This document shows, piece by piece, positions 18,088-26,810 of a stretch of 64,000 nucleotides of DNA. Where the stretch lies: the NCBI RefSeq assembly GCF_001407835.1, contig NZ_CYUO01000004.1:430001-494000 (forward strand). The letters run 5' to 3'. This DNA comes from Lagierella massiliensis. GTDB taxonomy: Bacteria; Bacillota; Clostridia; Tissierellales; Peptoniphilaceae. Position 1 is the first letter of the stretch. Every line of letters begins with the position of its first letter. A model generated the notes under the pieces. It did no database searches, was not told the origin of the DNA, and saw only the letters and a program-made list of their open reading frames with translations. Made by a program: the position numbers and the translations under genes.

Positions 18088-19215
18088 ATGATTTATTTTG
18101 ATAATGCTTCTACTACAAGAGTTAGACAGGAGGCTGTTGATATAATGGTGAAGGCCATGAGGGAAGATTTTGCAAATCCCTCTGCACTTCATAGCTTCGG
18201 TCACAGGGTTGAAAAAGAGGTTGAAACAGCAAGGCAAAAGGTCGCGAATGCTCTTGGTGTATCTTCAAATGAAATTTATTTCACATCTTGTGGGACTGAA
18301 GGAAATAATATTGCAATTGCAACTTTCCATGGAAGCAAGGGAGAGTTTATTACGACGGAACTTGAACACTCTTCTGTTAAAAGGGCATATGAAAATCATA
18401 ATATAAAAAACTTAAAGATACTTTCCGTTGATAAACATGGTATGATTAGCCTTGATGAACTTAGGGACTCTATTAATGAAAATACTAAGTTAGTTTCTAT
18501 TATGCATGTTAACAACGAAATTGGTATTATAAATGATATCGAGTCAATCGGAAAGATTATTAAGGAAAAAAATCCAAACACTCTATTTCATGTGGACGGA
18601 ATTCAAGGCTTTGGCAAGGTGCCCATTGATTTAAAAAGGTCCATGGTGGATATGTACACAATTTCTGGGCATAAATTCCACGCACCAAAGGGTATTGGAG
18701 CCATTTATATTAAGGACGGTGTGAATTTAAAACCGGTATTATATGGTGGTGGACAGGAGAAGGGAATGTCTTCTGGAACGGAAAATGTTCCGGGTATTCT
18801 TGCCCTTGGAGAGATGGCAGAAATTATGAGTGAAAACTTGGAAAAAAATAATGAAAATGTTAGTGAGGTTAAAAACTATTTAATTGAAAAGTTAGAAACC
18901 TTGGGAGATATAATTATAAACTCAAAGGGAGAGAATCACAGTCCGTATATTTTAAATGTGTCTTTGAAGGACGTTAGGGGAGAAGTTTTACTTCACTACT
19001 TGGAGTCAAAGGAAATGTATGTGTCAACTGGCTCTGCATGTAATAAAAATAATGTAAGTCCAATTATTCAAGCCATAAAGGTACCAAAAGAGTATGGCCT
19101 TGGCACTGTTAGAATTTCTTTTAGCGATGAGTCTACTGTTGAAGAGGCAAAGGAGTTCTTTGTGGAGTTTGAAAATGCAGTTAATGATATTAGATCAATT
19201 GTAGGGAGAAGGTAA
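18088..19215 (+). CDS. iscS: Cysteine desulfurase (IscS/NifS family)
   Basis: A 375-residue PLP enzyme. It contains the PLP lysine in SGHKFHAPKG (Lys196), CGTEGNN for cofactor binding, FHVDGIQGFGK, and the catalytic loop STGSACN with Cys318. It takes sulfur from cysteine as a persulfide. Because thiI starts one base inside its stop (TAATG), its main partner is likely ThiI for 4-thiouridine in tRNA, rather than the iron-sulfur system; no iscU or suf gene is nearby. The start follows GAAGGGATGGTTTA. Confidence 0.93.
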   Translation: MIYFDNASTTRVRQEAVDIMVKAMREDFANPSALHSFGHRVEKEVETARQKVANALGVSSNEIYFTSCGTEGNNIAIATFHGSKGEFITTELEHSSVKRAYENHNIKNLKILSVDKHGMISLDELRDSINENTKLVSIMHVNNEIGIINDIESIGKIIKEKNPNTLFHVDGIQGFGKVPIDLKRSMVDMYTISGHKFHAPKGIGAIYIKDGVNLKPVLYGGGQEKGMSSGTENVPGILALGEMAEIMSENLEKNNENVSEVKNYLIEKLETLGDIIINSKGENHSPYILNVSLKDVRGEVLLHYLESKEMYVSTGSACNKNNVSPIIQAIKVPKEYGLGTVRISFSDESTVEEAKEFFVEFENAVNDIRSIVGRR

Positions 19216-20387
19216 TGAATTGGTATTTATCTGTAAGCTTTGGAGAGCTTGCACTTAAGGGAAAAAATAGAAAGTCTTTTGAAGACAGAGCCGTTAAAAA
19301 AATTATGGATTCTGTTAAGGATTTTGACATTGAAGAATATTATAAGGATCAGGGAAAGCTTTATATAAAGGCAAATGAAGAAGATTTTAATTCCATGATT
19401 GACCATATTAAGAAAGTTTTTGGCATTGTATATATTAGCCCAGTAATTAGGGTTGGAAGATCCGTTGAAGAAATTGAAAAAGGTGCACTTCAATTAATTG
19501 AAAGTAAAAATATTACAGAAAAAACCTCTTTTAAGGTTGAAGCAAAGAGATCTGACAAGAGCTTTCCTGTTAAGTCACCAGAATTAAATCCAAAAATTGG
19601 TGGCGCTATTTTAAAAAAGTTCGGTTCCAAGATGTATGTTGATGTGCATAACCCAGACATTATGGTATATATTGATGTGAAAAATCATATTTATATTTAT
19701 TCAGACAAGATTAAGGGATATGGTGGACTTCCAATTGGTTCTTCAGGAAGGGGACTACTACTTTTATCTGGTGGTATCGACAGCCCAGTTGCAGGTTTTT
19801 TACTTGCAAGGCGTGGTGTTGAAATATCTGCATTACATTTTCACTCATATCCTTTTACAAGCGACCGTGCCTTTGAAAAGGTTCAAAAACTTGCAAAAGA
19901 ACTTTCATATTACACAGGAAAGATTACGATGTACTCAATAAATCTTCTTCCGATCCAAAGAGAGATTAATGAAAAGTGTAGAGCAAGGGAGATGACGATT
20001 CTCTCAAGGCGATTTATGATGAGAATTGGCGAAGAGATTTCTAAAAAGCATGAGTACAATGCCCTTATTACTGGCGAGAGCCTTGGACAAGTTGCAAGTC
20101 AAACAATTGAATCTGTTGGTGTTATAAATCAAGTTGTATCCATGCCGATTTTAAGACCGTTAATAGGTATGGACAAGACTGAGATTATAGAAATTGCACG
20201 TGATATTGGAACTTATGAAACTTCAATCCTTCCTTTTGAAGATTGTTGTACGGTATTCTTGCCAGACAGACCTGTAACTAAACCGAGACTTTCAGATATT
20301 TTAAGAAGTGAAGAGAATCTTGAAGTTGACAAACTTGTAAATGATGCAATAGATAACATGGAAATTTATGAAATTGACTTTGAATAG
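19215..20387 (+). CDS. thiI: tRNA 4-thiouridine synthase ThiI
   Basis: A 390-residue protein with an N-terminal ferredoxin-like and THUMP region (residues about 1-165) and a PP-loop ATPase domain with LLSGGIDSPVAGFLLARRG. It adenylates uridine 8 of tRNA and then inserts sulfur delivered by the cysteine desulfurase encoded just upstream. It lacks the C-terminal rhodanese domain of the enterobacterial form and ends in the short EDCCTVFLPDRPVTKP region, as in Bacillus. The start overlaps the desulfurase stop by one base. Confidence 0.95.
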   Translation: MNWYLSVSFGELALKGKNRKSFEDRAVKKIMDSVKDFDIEEYYKDQGKLYIKANEEDFNSMIDHIKKVFGIVYISPVIRVGRSVEEIEKGALQLIESKNITEKTSFKVEAKRSDKSFPVKSPELNPKIGGAILKKFGSKMYVDVHNPDIMVYIDVKNHIYIYSDKIKGYGGLPIGSSGRGLLLLSGGIDSPVAGFLLARRGVEISALHFHSYPFTSDRAFEKVQKLAKELSYYTGKITMYSINLLPIQREINEKCRAREMTILSRRFMMRIGEEISKKHEYNALITGESLGQVASQTIESVGVINQVVSMPILRPLIGMDKTEIIEIARDIGTYETSILPFEDCCTVFLPDRPVTKPRLSDILRSEENLEVDKLVNDAIDNMEIYEIDFE

Positions 20388-20480
20388 ACGGTGGGTTAGT
20401 AAATTAAATTTGGGTAAATATAGTATAGGTATTATACCTATAATATAAATAAAATTATCTTATTAATAAGGAGTGATTAA

Positions 20481-21071
20481 ATGAAAAAAGCTGGAGGAGG
20501 AGTAATGGCGATAATAGCAATTGTAGTTATATTAGCTATTGGCGCATTTAGCTCATACAATGGACTTGTAGGACTTGATGAAGAAGTAAATAACTCATAT
20601 GCAGATTTACAAACAGCTGTTCAAAGAAGGGCAGACCTTATACCAAATCTTGTAAATACTGTTAAGGGTTATGCAACTCATGAACAAGAAACACTAACAA
20701 AGATAACTGAAGCAAGATCAAAGGTAAATGATGCAAAGGGACCTAAGGAACTTTCTGAAGCAAACGCAGAACTTACTAAGGCAATTGGTGATATCAATGT
20801 GGTTGTTGAAGCTTATCCAGATTTAAAAGCAAATCAAAACTTTATACAACTTCAAGACGAACTTGCAGGAACTGAAAATAGAATTGCTGTAGCAAGAAAA
20901 GACTACAATGGCGTTGTTAAAACTTTTAATAGCAAAGTTAGAAGATTTCCTACTAATATTTTTGCGAAGATGTTAGGATTTTCACCAAGGGAATACTTTG
21001 AAGCAGACCCTGGTGCTGAAAGTGCACCATCAGTTGACTTTGGTTTTAAAGCTTTAAACGTGATTGGATAA
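20481..21071 (+). CDS. lemA: LemA family protein
   Basis: A 196-residue protein with one N-terminal membrane helix (MAIIAIVVILAIGAF) and a long helical domain carrying the LemA hallmarks: NSYADLQTAVQRRADLIPNL, ITEARSKV, ENRIAVARKDYN and a C-terminal FEADPGA-like stretch. LemA proteins often pair with TPM-domain proteins in envelope-related loci, as here. AAGGAGTGATTAA precedes the ATG. Confidence 0.93.
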   Translation: MKKAGGGVMAIIAIVVILAIGAFSSYNGLVGLDEEVNNSYADLQTAVQRRADLIPNLVNTVKGYATHEQETLTKITEARSKVNDAKGPKELSEANAELTKAIGDINVVVEAYPDLKANQNFIQLQDELAGTENRIAVARKDYNGVVKTFNSKVRRFPTNIFAKMLGFSPREYFEADPGAESAPSVDFGFKALNVIG

Positions 21072-21075
21072 TAAT

Positions 21076-21882
21076 ATGAAGGATAGAAAGCTTAAAATAA
21101 TTTTACCTATCCTTATCGTCCTTACATTAATTTTTTCAAGCACATCAAGCTTTGCAAAACTTAATTTACCAAGCCCCACAAAGGAGTTCTACTACTACGA
21201 TGAAATGGGAGTTATTTCTGATGAACTAAAGAGTGAAATACTAAAGACCAATGTGGAACTTCAAGGCAAGACCAAGGCACAAGTTGTCGTTGCTACTGTA
21301 AATGACTTACAGGAGTATCCAATTGAAGAATATGCCCTTGAGATGTTTAGGAAGTGGGGTATAGGAGATAAGACTCTTAATAATGGAGTGCTTATCCTAC
21401 TGGGAAAAGAACCTACAACTGACAAGTACTCTATCTATATTGCAACGGGGTATGGTCTTGAAGGAAGACTTAACGACGGTAAGGTTGGAAGGATTATAGA
21501 TGAATTTTTTATTCCCCTCATAAACAGGGATGATCCTACAAGTTTTGACGAAGCTATTAGAGAAACCTTTAGAGCGGTAGTATCTCAAGTCATCTTAGAA
21601 TATAATGTAGAGCTTGATGGAGACTATGAAAAGTATATGAATAGACTTGACAGTTCTGAAGAAGTGAACGGTTGGGTAATTCTTCTTATAATCATAATAC
21701 TTATTCTTCTTTCAAGACGAAGAAGGTTTAGAGGACCTGGAGGTAGAGGAGGATATAGAAGAGGATACTCCCCATGGAGCTTTGGAGGATACTCAGGCTC
21801 AAGTAGAAGCTCCGGCGGCTTTGGTGGATTTTCCGGTGGAGGAGGCTCCAGCGGCGGCGGAGGAGCAGGAAGAAGTTTTTAA
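21076..21882 (+). CDS. TPM-domain (YgcG-like) secreted membrane protein
   Basis: A 268-residue protein: signal peptide (residues about 8-30), an extracytoplasmic TPM domain with FYYYDEMGVIS, AQVVVATVNDLQ, YALEMFRKWGIGDK and GYGLEGRLNDGKVGRIID, a membrane helix (GWVILLIIIILILLS), and a tail of arginine, glycine and serine runs ending GGAGRSF. The tail type is usual for YgcG proteins. The ATG at 21076 gives a proper signal peptide and lies four bases after lemA; a TTG at 21064 would overlap lemA. It probably acts with LemA at the envelope. Confidence 0.88.
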   Translation: MKDRKLKIILPILIVLTLIFSSTSSFAKLNLPSPTKEFYYYDEMGVISDELKSEILKTNVELQGKTKAQVVVATVNDLQEYPIEEYALEMFRKWGIGDKTLNNGVLILLGKEPTTDKYSIYIATGYGLEGRLNDGKVGRIIDEFFIPLINRDDPTSFDEAIRETFRAVVSQVILEYNVELDGDYEKYMNRLDSSEEVNGWVILLIIIILILLSRRRRFRGPGGRGGYRRGYSPWSFGGYSGSSRSSGGFGGFSGGGGSSGGGGAGRSF

Positions 21883-21900
21883 AAATTAACAAAATGATTA

Positions 21901-21923
21901 AGGAAGCTGAGGCTTCCTTTTTT
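21901..21923 (+). terminator. Terminator after lemA-TPM
   Basis: GGAAGC and GCTTCC flank a short loop, followed by a T-run. Confidence 0.75.
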
Positions 21924-22082
21924 AATAATTGTTTATTTTAATACTTTCTAAAAAAATTTTTCCCAATTTTGATATACGCAAAATACTTTTAGTTTATCCT
22001 GCGAGATACTTTCCTCTTGCCATGCTAAGTATAAAATTATTAAAGCAATTTGGGAGTTTAAAAATTTCCTTTGTTAGACATA

Positions 22083-22123
22083 AAAAAAGAAAGAACATCT
22101 TGATATGATTTTCTTTCTTTTTT
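22083..22123 (-). terminator. Terminator of the minus-strand YtrA-type operon
   Basis: AAAAAAGAAAG and CTTTCTTTTTT form a stem 14 bases beyond the stop of the gene ending at 22137; on the minus strand it ends in a T-run. Confidence 0.6.
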
Positions 22124-22136
22124 ATTGATTAAATTT

Positions 22137-23465
22137 TCAATTCTTTCTTTTAATTTTATTATACAACTCTTCCGTTTCGCTATCTGTTTTTTGATTAAAT
22201 ATATAATTTTTATCAGCTTTTATAAAGATAACTTTTTTACCACTATTGTAGTAATAGAGTTTTACATTTCCGATTCCTTTTACCGAGAAAGAGCCATAAC
22301 TCTGGCTATCTAAAGAAGTTCCATTTGTTCTTATAACATTTCCTTTAGGAAATTCATCTAACAATTCTATTTCTTTAATGTCCTTGTATTTTATTTCGTC
22401 ATTATACATCCTTGCAGAGATTAATATTTTATCTTTTCCCACATTGTAATTATAGTTTGATGGAGATAGAAAGTAAGGTAGTGATGCTAATAAAACTATT
22501 CCCAGGACAATACTTCCATAAAAAATTGCCTTACCTACTGGTCTACCTCTATTGATGTCCATATTGCCCGGGGATAGTTTTGATGGAACTAAAATTCTTG
22601 CGTCATCTTTATTTTTATATCCAAATATATCGTAGTAATCAACTTCATCCACATTTAAATTAACTTCGCCCTTAGAGACTTTGTATTGACCTATTACAAT
22701 TAAAACTATTCCAAAAGTCATAACCACTGTGTAGACTATAAATGGCCAATATGCATATGGATTTTTGTAAGAAACTATTGTACTAAAAAGGGTCAATACA
22801 GATAAAAAAATTGCAAACATAAGTATCATTCTACTGAATTTTCCTTTATTTTTTATATTTAGCCTTACATTTTCTTCTGTGTCCTCTGAGTAAATTATGT
22901 TTGGCGATTTTTCTATAGTCATAGCAAAGTAAATTAGACTTAGGTTAGTAATTGCTCCTGTAATTAGCATCATAGTGGAAGTTTTCACATCGAAGTCCAA
23001 AAAGAAAAGTCCTGGCAAAAGTATTATTACTGGCATTAGATGCATAAACTTACTTGGCATGTTCTTTTTTATTTCCACATTTGCCTTTAAGTCGGCGTAC
23101 TTAACTCTTGACTTTACCTTTACAAGCTTTTTGTACTCCCTAAGCTCCTTCATTGACTTGTAGATAAAGATGTTTATTAAAACACAATAAATAATAATCT
23201 CAAAGACAAATAAAAGCATTTTAATCAGCTCTGTTTCTGCAAAAAATATCAATAGAGGAATTGGAAGAAAGATTTTTAATATTAGAGAACACTCCTTTTT
23301 TAAATCCTCTGTAATTTCTTTTACTCTCTCGTCATCTATTAGGTCATAGGGAAGGGAAGTAGCCAATATATATCCGTTTTTATAATTTGTGATGTAGTTT
23401 ATTTGAAACTTCATTAAAAAAAGTATTAAAACTAAACAGCCTACTAAGATTAAATTAAATATCAT
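22137..23465 (-). CDS. DUF5808-like multi-pass membrane protein
   Basis: A 442-residue membrane protein with about nine hydrophobic helices. Near residue 275 the run DYYDIFGYKNKDDARILVPS, followed by NMDINRGRPVGKA, matches the DUF5808 pattern, and the last about 110 residues form a soluble PH-like domain (ISARMYNDEIKYKDIKEIEL). It overlaps the upstream GntR gene by 4 bases, a pairing common in Firmicutes where the regulator controls its membrane partner. Function unknown. Confidence 0.7.
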   Translation of the reverse strand: MIFNLILVGCLVLILFLMKFQINYITNYKNGYILATSLPYDLIDDERVKEITEDLKKECSLILKIFLPIPLLIFFAETELIKMLLFVFEIIIYCVLINIFIYKSMKELREYKKLVKVKSRVKYADLKANVEIKKNMPSKFMHLMPVIILLPGLFFLDFDVKTSTMMLITGAITNLSLIYFAMTIEKSPNIIYSEDTEENVRLNIKNKGKFSRMILMFAIFLSVLTLFSTIVSYKNPYAYWPFIVYTVVMTFGIVLIVIGQYKVSKGEVNLNVDEVDYYDIFGYKNKDDARILVPSKLSPGNMDINRGRPVGKAIFYGSIVLGIVLLASLPYFLSPSNYNYNVGKDKILISARMYNDEIKYKDIKEIELLDEFPKGNVIRTNGTSLDSQSYGSFSVKGIGNVKLYYYNSGKKVIFIKADKNYIFNQKTDSETEELYNKIKRKN

Positions 23466-23806
23466 TTTTGCACCTTCTTTATAAGTTCTTCTATATTGTA
23501 TCCACGAGCTTTGGCTTCAAGTATATTTTTTTTAAAACTTTCTTCAAAACTCTCCTCTTTTAAATTATTTAAAGTTGAAACCCTTGCACCAACTCGCCTG
23601 TGAATTTCGATAAAGCCTTCATTTTTTAAAATGTTGTAGGACTTTTGTATGGTCATTGGATTTATTCCAAGGTCTTCAGCGAGGGACCTTACCGTTGGAA
23701 GTTCATCTCCTGGCGAAAGGTCGCCTATGCCTATAAGAGATATAATTTCATCTCGCACCTGTTGGTAGATTGGAACTTCACTTGCCATATCAATTTTTAA
23801 AATCAT
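23462..23806 (-). CDS. GntR-family regulator, YtrA subfamily
   Basis: A 114-residue regulator consisting of the winged-helix domain (IYQQVRDEIISLIGIGDLSP, PTVRSLAEDLGINPMTIQKS, LKNEGFIEIHRRVGARVS) plus a short helical dimerisation tail, which is the YtrA layout with no ligand domain. It is the first gene of a two-gene unit with the membrane protein and probably represses it. The region 23807-23880 upstream carries a plausible minus-strand promoter. Confidence 0.9.
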   Translation of the reverse strand: MILKIDMASEVPIYQQVRDEIISLIGIGDLSPGDELPTVRSLAEDLGINPMTIQKSYNILKNEGFIEIHRRVGARVSTLNNLKEESFEESFKKNILEAKARGYNIEELIKKVQK

Positions 23807-23896
23807 ATCTTTTCCTTTCTTTCTGTCTTATCTGTATTAATGATTATAATACAAGACAAACAAAAAAACAACTCCAAAATAATTTGGAGCTTATTT

Positions 23897-24499
23897 TTAC
23901 TTAAAATAAATTTTTATTTCGTAATCTTTGAAAAGGTCATCAAGTTTAAGCAGTTCCTTAATTGTCTTTTCTGCCTTTTCGTTGGCTTCTGTTAACAAAC
24001 CATTTTTTATTGCTTTTTCTTCTACAACTTTTTTTTGGTCTTTTGCAAAGTCGTTGTAATCTTCAATCTTTATAGGATTAAAAATTGTATCTTTTTCTAA
24101 AAATACCTTTAAAGATTCTTCGTCTATTTCATGTGACAGTATGGTAGAGTTTGGTATTTGAATATCAATTCTATTATTGCCAAAGCCAACCACTGCCTTT
24201 TCTAAGTTCACGCCGGCATGAATTGTTCCGTCATATGAAACTATAAAGCTCTTTGTAGTGAAGGGAACCTTCCATCCGTAAAAGTCGTTTTGGTTTTCAA
24301 ACTGTCCCATATTGGTGTAGTGATATTTCAATGTAGTTAACTCTTTTGCTTCTTCAAGTCGATTATTAATTAAATCAGTAGTCATCTTGGGAGTCATATC
24401 TTTTTTCATTTTAAGCATTCCACCAAAGAATAGAGCGCATCCAAGAACTAAAAGAAAAATTATTTTTACAAAAGTAAATTTCTTATTTTTCGTCTTCAT
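23897..24499 (-). CDS. DUF4230 family membrane-anchored protein
   Basis: A 200-residue protein with one N-terminal helix (residues 9-28) and an outside domain. ELTTLKYHYTNMGQFEN, TTKSFIVSYDGTIHAGVNL, IPNSTILSHEIDEESL and FNPIKIEDYNDF are the landmarks I associate with DUF4230. Function unknown. AGGAGGTATT precedes the ATG. A single-gene unit, divergent from uppP. Confidence 0.82.
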   Translation of the reverse strand: MKTKNKKFTFVKIIFLLVLGCALFFGGMLKMKKDMTPKMTTDLINNRLEEAKELTTLKYHYTNMGQFENQNDFYGWKVPFTTKSFIVSYDGTIHAGVNLEKAVVGFGNNRIDIQIPNSTILSHEIDEESLKVFLEKDTIFNPIKIEDYNDFAKDQKKVVEEKAIKNGLLTEANEKAEKTIKELLKLDDLFKDYEIKIYFK

Positions 24500-24618
24500 A
24501 ATACCTCCTTATATCATTTATTATAATGTATGATAAAGATAAAAAAAAATCAAGCACTAAGGGAATTGATTAGACAGTTATTTTAATGTTTTGTATAATT
24601 GAATAATCGAGGTGAATT

Positions 24619-25440
24619 ATGATAGAAATTTTAAAAGCGATTATATTAGGAATTGTTGAAGGGATTACCGAGTGGCTTCCCATATCTTCAACAGGTCACA
24701 TTATTTTAGTTGACGAATTAATAAAACTTAATGTTAGTAGTGAATTTATGTCCATGTTTAAAATTGTAATCCAGCTTGGAGCAATTTTAGCGGTAGTGGT
24801 TTTATTTTGGAATGATATTTTTCCCTTTGAAAAAAGAGATGGCAAGGTTGTTGCAAATAGAGAAAAGTTTAGTCTATGGGGAAAAATTATTATTGCCTGC
24901 ATCCCTGCGGCGTTAATCATTCCCTTTGATGATGTATTTGAGGAGAAGTTTCATAAACCAATACCAATTGCACTTGCGCTTATAATCGTTGGTATATTAT
25001 TTATTATTGTAGAAAACAAAAATAAAGACAAAGTTCCAAAGGTCAAAGACGTAAAGAGCATAAGCTACAGAATTGCATTTTATATAGGTGTTTTTCAACT
25101 ATTTGCAGGAATATTTCCAGGAGTTTCAAGGTCTGGTTCAACAATACTTGGAGGTATTTTACTTGGACTATCGAGAACGGTTGCTGCTGAGTTTACTTTT
25201 TATTTAGCAATCCCTGTAATGTTTGGTGCAAGCTTTTTAAAATTATTAAAATTTGGCTTTTCATTTACATCCTTTGAGCTGATGATACTTTTAATTTCAT
25301 CAGTAGTTTCATTTGTTGTATCAATACTTACAATTAAATTTTTGCTTTCTTATGTAAAAAGGCACGACTTCAAAGTGTTTGGTTGGTATAGAATAGCGCT
25401 TGGAATAATTGTGATTTTATATTTTACATTTTTGAAATAG
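24619..25440 (+). CDS. uppP: Undecaprenyl-diphosphate phosphatase UppP/BacA
   Basis: A 273-residue membrane protein with the two family motifs: EGITEWLPISSTGHIIL near the N-terminus and PGVSRSGSTI in the middle. It hydrolyses undecaprenyl diphosphate to recycle the lipid carrier for peptidoglycan and confers bacitracin tolerance when abundant. TCGAGGTGAATT precedes the ATG. It is a monocistronic unit ending at a terminator. Confidence 0.96.
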   Translation: MIEILKAIILGIVEGITEWLPISSTGHIILVDELIKLNVSSEFMSMFKIVIQLGAILAVVVLFWNDIFPFEKRDGKVVANREKFSLWGKIIIACIPAALIIPFDDVFEEKFHKPIPIALALIIVGILFIIVENKNKDKVPKVKDVKSISYRIAFYIGVFQLFAGIFPGVSRSGSTILGGILLGLSRTVAAEFTFYLAIPVMFGASFLKLLKFGFSFTSFELMILLISSVVSFVVSILTIKFLLSYVKRHDFKVFGWYRIALGIIVILYFTFLK

Positions 25441-25463
25441 AAGGGGCTTTGGCTCCTTTTTTT
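25441..25463 (+). terminator. Terminator of uppP
   Basis: AAGGGGC and GGCTCCTT form a compact stem with a T-run directly after the stop codon. Confidence 0.65.
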
Positions 25464-25573
25464 GCATCAAGCTTAAAAAAAATAGTTTAATAATTTAAAT
25501 TTATAAATTGACATGAAAAAAAATCCATTTTATAATATAGTTATTCAAAAAAAGAGAGTGAAGGTAAATTTTT

Positions 25574-26683
25574 ATGATAATAGGAATACCAAAAGAGATT
25601 AAAGATCAAGAGTCAAGGGTAGCAGCTGTTCCAGCGGCAGTTAGTGACCTTGTGAAACATGGAATAGAAGTTTTGATAGAAAAAGGAGCTGGTCTTGGCT
25701 CTGGGATTAGCGACAAGGATTATGAAGATGTTGGAGCAAAAATTATAGATTCTGCTAAAGAGGTTTGGGAAAGGGCAGATATGATTTACAAGGTCAAGGA
25801 GCCTCTTGAAGAAGAGTATAAATATTTGAGAGAGGGACTTATCATATACGCATATCTTCACTTGGCAGGTAATGAAAAACTTGTTGATGAGTTGATTAAA
25901 CGCAAGGTGACAGCAATAGGGTTTGAAACTGTGCAAAAGGGAAATAAACTTCCACTTCTTCAACCTATGTCTGAGATTGCTGGCAGAATGGCAGTTCAAG
26001 AAGGTGCAAGATATTTAACAAAGCCTGAAGGTGGAAGGGGAATTCTTTTACAGGGTGTGCCTGGAGTTAGACCTGCCAATGTAGTTATAGTTGGAGCAGG
26101 TACTGTAGGAACGGCTGCAACGAGAATAGCTGTTGGTATGGGTGCAAGGGTTACTGTTTTAGATATAAATGTGGATGCTCTTACAAAGCTTCACAACATA
26201 TTCCCAGACAAAATTGAAACACTTTATTCAAATCCAATAAATATAGACGAAGCTGTGAGTGGAGCAGACTTGGTTATATCAACAGTATTGATACCTGGAG
26301 CACGTGCTCCACAACTTGTTAGGGAAGACACTGTAAAAAATATGAAAGAAGGTTCGGTGGTCGTTGACGTTGCCATTGACCAAGGTGGTTCAACTGATAT
26401 AACACAGGGACGTCCAACAAGCCATAGTCATCCAGTTTTCAAAGAGTATGGCGTAACTTTTTATGCAGTTGCAAATATTCCAGGGGCTGTTGCCATGACA
26501 TCAACCTATGCATTGTCAAATGCAACTACAGTCTATGCAAAAGCCATAGGTGAGGAAGGACTAAAGGGTGCTATTGAAAAATTCCCTGAATTAAAATCTG
26601 GAATAAACACATATGATGGCAAGGTTGTTATAAAATCCGTAGCAAAAGACACCAAGCATGAACTTTGCGAATTAAATTTATAG
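25574..26683 (+). CDS. ald: Alanine dehydrogenase
   Basis: A 369-residue enzyme of normal family length that interconverts L-alanine and pyruvate plus ammonia with NAD. Seen are the N-terminal MIIGIPKEIKDQESRVA, the substrate-region YAYLHLAGN, the Rossmann motif VVIVGAGTVGTAA, and the C-terminal VAIDQGGSTD and NIPGAVAMTSTYAL stretches. In an anaerobe it is likely used for amino-acid catabolism or NAD balance. Monocistronic, ended by a terminator at 26686. Confidence 0.96.
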   Translation: MIIGIPKEIKDQESRVAAVPAAVSDLVKHGIEVLIEKGAGLGSGISDKDYEDVGAKIIDSAKEVWERADMIYKVKEPLEEEYKYLREGLIIYAYLHLAGNEKLVDELIKRKVTAIGFETVQKGNKLPLLQPMSEIAGRMAVQEGARYLTKPEGGRGILLQGVPGVRPANVVIVGAGTVGTAATRIAVGMGARVTVLDINVDALTKLHNIFPDKIETLYSNPINIDEAVSGADLVISTVLIPGARAPQLVREDTVKNMKEGSVVVDVAIDQGGSTDITQGRPTSHSHPVFKEYGVTFYAVANIPGAVAMTSTYALSNATTVYAKAIGEEGLKGAIEKFPELKSGINTYDGKVVIKSVAKDTKHELCELNL

Positions 26684-26685
26684 AT

Positions 26686-26711
26686 AAAGAGAGCCTGTGG
26701 GCTCTTTTTTA
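26686..26711 (+). terminator. Terminator of ald
   Basis: AAAGAGAGCC and GGGCTCTTT form a stem followed by T residues. Confidence 0.75.
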
Positions 26712-26810
26712 TTTTGCTATGTTATAATGAATAAGGGAATGGAATAAATTTTGAAATAGCTAACAGGTCTTTAATATTTATATTTAGACCTTTTTTGATA
26801 GGAGAAATAA